NCBI GenBank assembly: GCA_002345025.1
Contig: DDUX01000125.1
Location: 12,861 to 26,886, forward strand
Direction: 5' to 3'
Length of the DNA: 14,026 nucleotides
DNA from: Candidatus Accumulibacter iunctus
GTDB lineage: Bacteria > Pseudomonadota > Gammaproteobacteria > Burkholderiales > Rhodocyclaceae
A program made the position numbers and the translations under genes. The stretch's first letter is position 1. Each line of letters opens with the position of its first letter. This document shows, piece after piece, positions 1 to 5,210 of this stretch. The notes under the pieces were generated by a model. The model made no database searches. It saw only the letters and a program-made list of their open reading frames with translations, and was not told where the DNA came from.

Positions 1-23
1 CTGTCACCGTTTCTCGCGATGAT

Positions 24-73
24 GAGCATTCAGCCACGCTACCGCCATGCCCGGATGCTCGAGAGCATTCAGC
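24..73 (-). repeat. 11-bp direct repeats bracketing ops, with competing hairpins
   Basis: On the minus strand GCTGAATGCTC occurs at 73-63 and again at 34-24, exactly 39 bases apart. The second copy abuts the last base of the ops element. Between them GAGCAT (60-55) can pair either with ATGCTC of the first copy (68-63, tight 2-nt turn) or with ATGCTC of the second copy (29-24), which would place ops in a 25-nt loop. The rest of 1-153 shows no convincing gene. Confidence 0.5.
35..46 (-). promoter_or_regulatory. ops element (RfaH recruitment / polymerase pause site)
   Basis: Read on the minus strand, positions 46 to 35 are GGCGGTAGCGTG, identical over 12 bases to the ops element found in JUMPstart leaders of enterobacterial polysaccharide operons. 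There it pauses RNA polymerase and recruits RfaH through the non-template strand. The terminal TG step, where the pause occurs, is present. The site lies about 108 bases past the stop of the MarR-type EPS regulator and faces off the left edge, so it would sit in the leader of the next, unseen gene. A gene for an RfaH-like protein lies upstream in the same locus. Function is inferred from identity and context. Confidence 0.75.
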
Positions 74-153
74 ACGTTTCGCCCTTCACCCGCCCGGGAG
101 CAGTCGCCAGCGACTCGTTTCGCGAAGTCCCGGGACGGCAACCGGCCGCCAGC

Positions 154-492
154 TCAGTGGCGCTCCTCCTGAGCGCCCAGTTCGGCGCGCATCGCCTCAA
201 TCTCGGCCTTCACGGCCAGGTACTCCTGCTCCTTGCGCGCCAGGTAGTTGCGCGTGAGCTGCAGCTTCGCACTGATGCCTTCCGGCGTGAGCAGGTAGGC
301 ATACTTCGACTTGTCCTCGGCGCGCAGGAAATTGCCGGCCTTGATGTGGCCCTTGTCCAGCAGCGCCCTGAGCAGATAGTTGATCTTGCCGAGGCTGACC
401 CCGAGTCGTTCGGCCAGCTGTCGCTGGCTGATGGCCGGCTCGGCGTCGACGATCTTGAGGATGCGCAGCTGTACCTGTTCCGCCGGAGTCAT
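154..492 (-). CDS. MarR family EPS-associated transcriptional regulator
   Basis: A small (112 aa) winged-helix DNA-binding protein predicted to regulate an exopolysaccharide locus. Residues about 8-72 form a MarR-type winged helix, with a clear helix-turn-helix (ISQRQLAERLGVSLGKINYL at 21-40) and a wing ending in YAYLLTPEG. The remaining 40 residues are a charged helix rich in Glu/Lys/Arg, probably a dimerising coiled coil. The short length and the form RILKIVDAEPAISQRQLAERL match the EPS-associated MarR family found beside exosortase/EPS clusters in betaproteobacteria (recognised from memory). The ATG at 492 lies 27 bases downstream of a good minus-strand -10 box; its ribosome-binding site is weak. 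It is the last gene of the minus-strand cluster before the ops element. The regulated genes are probably beyond the left edge. Confidence 0.88.
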   Translation of the reverse strand: MTPAEQVQLRILKIVDAEPAISQRQLAERLGVSLGKINYLLRALLDKGHIKAGNFLRAEDKSKYAYLLTPEGISAKLQLTRNYLARKEQEYLAVKAEIEAMRAELGAQEERH

Positions 493-499
493 GATCTCT

Positions 500-514
500 G
501 TTCAATGGGTGAAC
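500..514. promoter_or_regulatory. Palindrome over predicted start site of the MarR-type gene (candidate operator)
   Basis: GTTCAATGGGTGAAC is a perfect 5-5-5 inverted repeat lying just downstream of the minus-strand -10 box and covering the predicted transcription start (about 512). It ends eight bases before the ATG at 492. Its position suits autorepression by the small MarR-type protein. No binding is shown by sequence alone. Confidence 0.45.
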
Positions 515-518
515 GCGA

Positions 519-547
519 ATGATAGGACAACACGGAGGGCTGGACAA
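519..547 (-). promoter_or_regulatory. Sigma70-like promoter for the MarR-type regulator
   Basis: On the minus strand TTGTCC (547-542) and TATCAT (524-519) are separated by exactly 17 bases, a good -35/-10 pair. The predicted start is near 512, giving a leader of about 20 bases. This would let the regulator be transcribed apart from the upstream gmd-fcl-hydrolase genes. The rest of the 201-base gap up to the hydrolase stop (548-693) shows no gene and no clear terminator. Confidence 0.6.
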
Positions 548-693
548 GCTCCGCAGCGCCCGCGGACAACCCCGGCGACGAGGTGACCGTATCGGTCTTT
601 TCCCCGCAGCCACTGATCAGGCCGGCCGCAGGCCCCGATGAGCTGCACCACCACCGGCGCCACCCGCCCCGATGGCGACGCCAGTACGAGCGA

Positions 694-2115
694 TCACGGT
701 ACCAGCACCTCGATCCCGGGATGTCGCTCCCGGATCGCCGCCGCCAGAGTCCGCTTGGCGACCTCTTCGCCATGCACCAGGCGGACCTGCCGCGGCGGCC
801 GGCGCATGCGACCGATGAAGTTGAGCAGATCCTTCTGATCGGCGTGCGCGGAGTAGCCACCGAGGGTGTGCACGGCGGCACGGATCGGGTAGCGCTGGCC
901 ATCGAACTCGACATGGCCGCCCTTCGGACCGAAGCGCTGGATGTCGCGACCCGGTGTCCCCGCCGCCTGATAGCCGGTGAACAGGATGTCGTGGCGCGGA
1001 TCGCCGAGCATCGCCTTGAGGTAGTTGACGATGCGCCCGCCGCTGCACATGCCGCTGGCGGCAATGACGATCACCGGGCGGGCGGTACGCGCCAGATAGT
1101 CGACGGCGCGCAGGTGGGTGGCATGGTCGTCGATGGTGGTCAGTTGCTCGAAGTCGAGCGGATGGCGCCCGGTGGCGAGCTTGCGCCGGGCTTCGGCGTC
1201 CCAGTGCTGGCGCAACTGCATGTAGCCATTGGTGAAGTCGGCAGCGAGGGGCGAATCGACGATGATGTCGAGATCCTCCCAGCGGACGCCGGGAGCGGCG
1301 GCGCGCTGACGATTGCGGTGAATGATCTCTTCGAGTTCGTAGAGCAGTTCCTGCGTGCGGCCGATGCTGAAGGCGGGGATGAGCAGGGCTCCCTTGTTGC
1401 CGAAGGCGTGTTCGCACACTGCCTGCAGCCGCTGCCGGCGGTCGCGGCGGCTCTCGTGGCAGCGGTCGCCGTAGGTGCTCTCGAGGACGACGACGTCGGC
1501 CGCGTAGGGCGACTGCGGCGCCGGCAGCAGGGGCGTGTGCGGCGCGCCGAGATCGCCGGAAAAAACGATCCGCTGCCGTTCGCTGCCCTGCCGCAGTTCG
1601 CATTCGACGTAGGCCGAGCCGAGGATGTGGCCAGCCGGCGAGAGCTTGATGCGCAGCACGACCTCGCCGTCGATGACGGTTTGCCATTCCTTGTAGGGCA
1701 AGGCGACGATCTGCCTGCGGATCTGCTCGAGGAAGCGTTCGCCGAGCGCCCGCTCGCGCGTGAAGCCGACCTTGATGGCGTCTTCGAGGACCAGCGGCAG
1801 CAGCTTCGCCGACGCCTCGCTGCAGACGATCGGCCCGCGATAGCCGGCAGCGAGGAGATGCGGCAGGCGGCCGACATGGTCGATGTGGACGTGCGTGACG
1901 ACGAGGGCGCGCACCTGGGCCACTGGAAAGTTGACCGCCAGCCGCTCGGCACTGGCGCCCTCGCGCGATGTTTCGGCACCCTGGAAGAGACCACAGTCGA
2001 TCAGCAGCGACTGCCCATCGGCGAGACTGAGCTGATGACACGAGCCGGTGACCCCGTCGACCGCGCCGTGGTGGCTGATGCGCCAGGCCGGCTTCGGCTC
2101 CTGCCCGGCGGGCAT
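694..2115 (-). CDS. Stand-alone MBL-fold beta-CASP hydrolase (RNase-like)
   Basis: A 473-aa metallo-beta-lactamase-fold protein with a beta-CASP insertion, the architecture of bacterial and archaeal RNA-processing nucleases (CPSF73/TTHA0252 type). Zinc motifs are all visible: HVHIDH at 75-80, the His of SPAGHILGS (H163), the Asp of FSGDLG (D188). The beta-CASP motifs also fit: LESTYGDR (E212, motif A), GGYSAHAD (H424, motif B) and VHGE (H448, motif C); ASGMCSGGR at 353-361 is typical of the family. It should bind two Zn ions and cut RNA, though substrate and partner cannot be read from sequence. The ATG at 2115 has AGGGG about 10 bases upstream and fits the family N-terminus. A GTG at 2139 would add eight residues. 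It lies 81 bases after fcl in the same orientation, so it is probably co-transcribed with the sugar-nucleotide genes. No polysaccharide role is established for the family. Confidence 0.9.
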   Translation of the reverse strand: MPAGQEPKPAWRISHHGAVDGVTGSCHQLSLADGQSLLIDCGLFQGAETSREGASAERLAVNFPVAQVRALVVTHVHIDHVGRLPHLLAAGYRGPIVCSEASAKLLPLVLEDAIKVGFTRERALGERFLEQIRRQIVALPYKEWQTVIDGEVVLRIKLSPAGHILGSAYVECELRQGSERQRIVFSGDLGAPHTPLLPAPQSPYAADVVVLESTYGDRCHESRRDRRQRLQAVCEHAFGNKGALLIPAFSIGRTQELLYELEEIIHRNRQRAAAPGVRWEDLDIIVDSPLAADFTNGYMQLRQHWDAEARRKLATGRHPLDFEQLTTIDDHATHLRAVDYLARTARPVIVIAASGMCSGGRIVNYLKAMLGDPRHDILFTGYQAAGTPGRDIQRFGPKGGHVEFDGQRYPIRAAVHTLGGYSAHADQKDLLNFIGRMRRPPRQVRLVHGEEVAKRTLAAAIRERHPGIEVLVP

Positions 2116-2196
2116 CAGCGGGGAGCCCCTGCCGACCACGCGGGATGGCCCGCCGGCCTGCAGCAGCGGAACCCAGGCGCGGCTACGGGCACCGGC

Positions 2197-3243
2197 TCAG
2201 CGCTGCAGGAAATCGCCATAGGCCTGCCGCAATCCTTCGTCGAGCCCGACCCGGGCCTGGCAACCAAGCGCGCGCAGGCGGGAGACGTCGAGCAGCTTGC
2301 GCGGGGTGCCGTCGGGCTTGCTCGGGTCGAACTCGATGCGGCCGCCGTAGCCGACGACCCGCGCCACGGATTCCGCCAGTTCCCGGATGCTGAGGTCCTC
2401 GCCGGTCCCGACGTTGATGTGCGAGAGCATCGGCTGTGTGTGCGCATCGTAGCTCGCCTTGTCGAGGTTCATCACGTGCACGCTGGCGGCCGCCATGTCG
2501 TCCACGTAGAGGAACTCGCGCTTCGGCGTGCCGGTTCCCCAGAGCGTCAGGCACGGCGCCAGACCGGCATTGGAGGTGTCGTACAGTTGCTGCCGCAGGT
2601 CGCCGGGAATGGGGCCGTTGCGCGCCTCGTCGCGCTCGATCGCCGGCCAGTCGTGCGCCGCCGCGAGCTTCGCCAGGTGCAGCTTGCGGATCATCGCCGG
2701 GATGACGTGGCTGTTCTGCAGGTCATAGTTGTCACCCGGACCGTAGAGGTTGGTCGGCATGACGCTGCGGTAATCGGTACCGTACTGCCGGTTGTAGCTT
2801 TCGCAGAGCTTGATGCCGGCGATCTTGGCAACGGCGTAGGCTTCGTTGGTCGGCTCGAGGGTGCCGGTGAGCAGCGCGTCCTCGGCCATCGGCTGCGCGG
2901 CTAGCTTCGGGTAGATGCAGCTGCTGCCGAGGAAAAGCAGCTTGTGCACGCCGGCACACCAGGCCTGGTGGATGATGTTGGCCTCGATCATCAGGTTCTG
3001 GTAGATGAACTCGGCCGGGTAGGTGTTGTTGGCGTGGATGCCGCCAACCCTGGCGGCGGCGAGATAGACCTGCTCGGGTTTCTCGCTGGCGAAGAAGTGG
3101 CGCACCGCAGCCTGGTCGGTGAGATCGAGTTCGGCATGGCTGCGCGTGATCAGATGAGCCCGCCCCTGGCCCTGCAGGATGCGGACGATTGCCGAGCCGA
3201 CCATGCCGCGATGGCCGGCGACGTAGATCCTGGGTTCAGTCAT
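2197..3243 (-). CDS. fcl: GDP-L-fucose synthase
   Basis: Converts GDP-4-keto-6-deoxy-D-mannose to GDP-L-fucose by 3,5-epimerisation and NADPH-dependent reduction, in the cytoplasm. It is a 348-aa extended SDR with the nucleotide-binding GHRGMVGSA (residues 10-18), the substrate/catalytic LGSSCIYPK segment (Ser and Cys), the YAVAK Tyr-x-x-x-Lys pair, PTNLYGPGDNYD, the NSHVIPAMIRK His segment and GTPKREFLYVDD. It is longer than E. coli Fcl (321 aa) mainly because of an insertion between the AMIRK helix and the LWGTGTPKRE strand (roughly residues 191-228), a variant I believe occurs in other proteobacteria. The ATG at 3243 has GGTGA five bases upstream; a GTG three codons earlier (3252) is the alternative. 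It starts 12 bases after the gmd stop, so the two are one transcription unit making GDP-fucose for EPS. Confidence 0.95.
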   Translation of the reverse strand: MTEPRIYVAGHRGMVGSAIVRILQGQGRAHLITRSHAELDLTDQAAVRHFFASEKPEQVYLAAARVGGIHANNTYPAEFIYQNLMIEANIIHQAWCAGVHKLLFLGSSCIYPKLAAQPMAEDALLTGTLEPTNEAYAVAKIAGIKLCESYNRQYGTDYRSVMPTNLYGPGDNYDLQNSHVIPAMIRKLHLAKLAAAHDWPAIERDEARNGPIPGDLRQQLYDTSNAGLAPCLTLWGTGTPKREFLYVDDMAAASVHVMNLDKASYDAHTQPMLSHINVGTGEDLSIRELAESVARVVGYGGRIEFDPSKPDGTPRKLLDVSRLRALGCQARVGLDEGLRQAYGDFLQR

Positions 3244-3255
3244 CGCCGTCACCGC

Positions 3256-4380
3256 TCATTCGTGATGGTCGAAGGTCTGGAAACCGGCGAGCTTGACCAT
3301 CGCGTCGCGCCGTGCCGAGCTGTAGTCGGCAAGGACCATCTCCCTGACGAGCTGCTGCAGGCTGGTGACCGGCGTCCAGCCGAGCTTCTCGCGCGCCTTC
3401 GAGGGATCGCCGAGCAGGGTCTCGACTTCGGTCGGCCGGAAGTAGCGCGGGTCGACGCGGACGATGACGTCGCCGGGCTTGACCTTGGCGCGGGTTCCCT
3501 CGACCCGGCTGACGATGCCCACCTCATCGACCCCCTCGCCTTCGAAGCTGACGCTGATCCCCAGTTCCGCGGCGGCGAACTCGACGAACTGGCGAACGCT
3601 GTACTGCACACCGGTGGCGATGACGAAGTCCTCGGGATGGTCCTGCTGCAGCATCAGCCACTGCATCTCGACGTAGTCGCGCGCGTGGCCCCAGTCGCGC
3701 AAGGCACTCAGGTTGCCGAGGTAGAGGCAGTCCTGCAGGCCGAGTGCGATGCGGGCGACGGCACGGGTGATCTTGCGCGTGACGAAGGTCTCGCCGCGCA
3801 CCGGACTCTCGTGATTGAAGAGGATGCCGTTGCAGGCATAGATGCCGTAGGCTTCGCGGTAGTTGACGGTGATCCAGTAGGCGTAGAGCTTGGCGACCGC
3901 ATACGGACTGCGCGGGTAGAAAGGCGTCGTCTCCTTCTGCGGAATTTCCTGGACGAGGCCGTAGAGTTCCGAGGTGCTCGCCTGGTAGAAGCGGGTCTTC
4001 TTCTCGAGGCCGAGGATGCGGATCGCCTCGAGCATGCGCAGCGCGCCGATGCCGTCGGCGTTGGCGGTGTACTCGGGTTCCTCGAAGCTGACGGCGACGT
4101 GGCTCTGCGCGGCCAGATTGTAGATCTCGTCCGGCTGCACCTGCTGGATGATGCGGATCAGGCTCGTCGAGTCGGTCAGGTCACCGTGGTGGAGGATGAA
4201 GCGGCGATCCTTCTCGTGCGGGTCCTGGTACAGGTGGTCGATACGGTCGGTGTTGAACAGCGAGCTGCGCCGCTTGATGCCGTGGACCTCGTAGCCCTTG
4301 GCCAGCAACATTTCGGCCAGATAGGCGCCATCCTGGCCGGTAACGCCGGTGATCAGGGCAATCTTTCTCTGCGCGGTCAT
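3256..4380 (-). CDS. gmd: GDP-mannose 4,6-dehydratase
   Basis: Catalyses the NADP-dependent dehydration of GDP-D-mannose to GDP-4-keto-6-deoxy-D-mannose, the first step to GDP-fucose (and to GDP-rhamnose or perosamine). The 374-aa length matches E. coli Gmd (373). Visible landmarks are the Rossmann GVTGQDG (residues 12-18), KRRSSLFNTDRIDHLY (cofactor/tetramer contact region, 37-51), the catalytic segment ASTSELYG (T136, E138) with Y160 and K164 in SPYAVAK, and NHESPVRGETFVTRKITR, a Gmd signature. The ATG at 4380 is preceded by AAGGAG with 10 bases spacing, the best Shine-Dalgarno of the cluster. fcl follows 12 bases later. The 84 bases between it and the RfaH-like gene hold no clear promoter or terminator. 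Confidence 0.97.
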   Translation of the reverse strand: MTAQRKIALITGVTGQDGAYLAEMLLAKGYEVHGIKRRSSLFNTDRIDHLYQDPHEKDRRFILHHGDLTDSTSLIRIIQQVQPDEIYNLAAQSHVAVSFEEPEYTANADGIGALRMLEAIRILGLEKKTRFYQASTSELYGLVQEIPQKETTPFYPRSPYAVAKLYAYWITVNYREAYGIYACNGILFNHESPVRGETFVTRKITRAVARIALGLQDCLYLGNLSALRDWGHARDYVEMQWLMLQQDHPEDFVIATGVQYSVRQFVEFAAAELGISVSFEGEGVDEVGIVSRVEGTRAKVKPGDVIVRVDPRYFRPTEVETLLGDPSKAREKLGWTPVTSLQQLVREMVLADYSSARRDAMVKLAGFQTFDHHE

Positions 4381-4464
4381 GCCGGTTCATCTCCTTGAGG
4401 TAAATGGGGTATCTTTCAGGGCGCTCATTCTGCTCCTGCTCCGCCAATCCGGCGCGGGACTATA

Positions 4465-4983
4465 TCACGCCAGGGTGAGGTGGGCCGCCGGTAGCGCCAC
4501 CGGCTTTTCGCGGCCGAGCAGGCTGAGCATGACGGTGACGCGCTCGGCGGCGACTGCCGAGACGATGCCGGACATCCCCTTCAGCGGCCCGCTGGCGATG
4601 TCGACCGTGTCACCGGCACGAAACGGGCAATCGCGCCCGGCGACGGCGCGCGCCTGCTGTTCGGTCAGCGAACGAAGTGCTTCCAGGACCGCTTCGTCGA
4701 GCGTGGCGGGGACGTTGCCAAAGCGGACCAGACCGCTGATGCCGGGCGTGCTGCGAATCGGCGCGATGCTCTGCCCGGGGCGGCCGCAGCGCAGGAAACA
4801 GTAGCGCGGGAACATCACCTGCTGCTGCTGCTTCCAGCCGTCCCTGGTCTTTTCCCACTGCGTCAGCAGCGGCAGGAAGACGTCGTAGCCCTGCTCCTCG
4901 AGCTTGCGCACCGCGAAGCTCTCGCGTCTCGGCTTGCAGAGGCAGACGTACCATGGACTGGCGGTGGATGCGGTGAGCGACAA
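4465..4983 (-). CDS. RfaH/NusG-family transcription antiterminator
   Basis: A NusG paralogue predicted to travel with RNA polymerase and reduce termination in long polysaccharide operons. The NGN domain starts at SPWYVCLCKPRRESF and shares with E. coli RfaH the CK, the EK, the FPxYxF core and the TxGxSxxVRFG strand. A KOW domain follows (FRAGDTVDIASGPLKGMSG and on). From the TTG at 4983 it is 172 aa, close to RfaH (162 aa). The start is uncertain: the frame is open up to a TTG at 5079, with a Cys/Pro-rich stretch unlike the family, then an in-frame TGA (5112-5110). No ATG or GTG exists in frame, and neither TTG has a clear ribosome-binding site. Of the RfaH residues I recall as contacting ops, the first-helix Lys is kept but others differ, and the Glu48 position is Gln, so domain locking may differ. 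It is upstream of gmd-fcl, with an ops element at the far end of the cluster. Confidence 0.82.
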   Translation of the reverse strand: MSLTASTASPWYVCLCKPRRESFAVRKLEEQGYDVFLPLLTQWEKTRDGWKQQQQVMFPRYCFLRCGRPGQSIAPIRSTPGISGLVRFGNVPATLDEAVLEALRSLTEQQARAVAGRDCPFRAGDTVDIASGPLKGMSGIVSAVAAERVTVMLSLLGREKPVALPAAHLTLA

Positions 4984-5013
4984 GCGGGCGGGCCGGAATG
5001 GTTGCTGGCAGAC

Positions 5014-5034
5014 AGCAGGCAGCAGGCAGCAGGG
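5014..5034. repeat. Heptanucleotide tandem repeat (AGCAGGC)
   Basis: AGCAGGC, AGCAGGC and AGCAGGG stand in tandem on the plus strand, preceded by the related GGCAGAC (5007-5013). The unit is not a multiple of three and lies in the 5' part of the RfaH-like reading frame or its leader, so a copy-number change would shift frame. Only about three copies are present. Confidence 0.6.
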
Positions 5035-5196
5035 TTGGACAGGCGGACAAGTATCGACTGAAGTCGCTCTGCCCGTCAAATCGCCCGTCCGTGCGGCGCG
5101 ATCGATCGCTCACGTCTGAAACATTTCCTAACGGCGCAGCGTGCCTGCAGGCGTCGCCAGCGGTGGGTGAGCGCGCTGCAACGCCCCGAGGCTGGC

Positions 5197-5202
5197 TATA
5201 CT
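5197..5202 (+). promoter_or_regulatory. -10-like hexamer TATACT just before the tolC-like gene
   Basis: TATACT is a five-of-six match to the sigma70 -10 box and is centred in GCTATACTAGC, a short inverted repeat. No good -35 hexamer is seen at the proper distance. It lies eight bases before the ATG at 5211, so transcription from it would give an almost leaderless mRNA. The divergent gap 4984-5210 otherwise contains the heptamer repeat, and on the minus strand TTAGGAAATG and a GTG at 5113. Confidence 0.35.
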
Positions 5203-5210
5203 AGCGAAGA

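Noticed and set aside
4..153. Open frame of 49 codons directly after the MarR-type stop, in the same frame, ending at position 4
   Set aside because: In DNA this GC-rich an open stretch of this length is not unusual. It has no good start, it contains the ops element and repeats, and I recognise no protein family in it.
585..601. Plus-strand GACCG-TAT-CGGTC followed by TTTT
   Set aside because: The stem is only 5 bp with a 3-nt loop, and no plus-strand gene precedes it. On the minus strand it has no T-run, so it does not terminate the hydrolase transcript.
489..693. Lipobox-like LISGC and LIGAC in two minus-strand frames of the gap before the MarR-type gene
   Set aside because: No start codon with a basic n-region and hydrophobic stretch precedes either in frame, so a small lipoprotein gene cannot be supported.
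1076..1088. Second ops-like stretch, GGCGGTAC, on the plus strand
   Set aside because: It mismatches the ops core at the eighth base, is antisense to the hydrolase gene, and lacks the leader context.
583..4398. Two long plus-strand frames (773 and 484 codons) opposite the hydrolase, fcl and gmd
   Set aside because: They are antisense shadows of three clearly recognised minus-strand genes, with low-complexity, Asp/Val/Arg-rich products.
4487..4508. Plus-strand hairpin GCCGGT/ACCGGC followed by TTTT
   Set aside because: It lies inside the minus-strand RfaH-like coding region with no plus-strand gene running into it, so it is probably coincidental.
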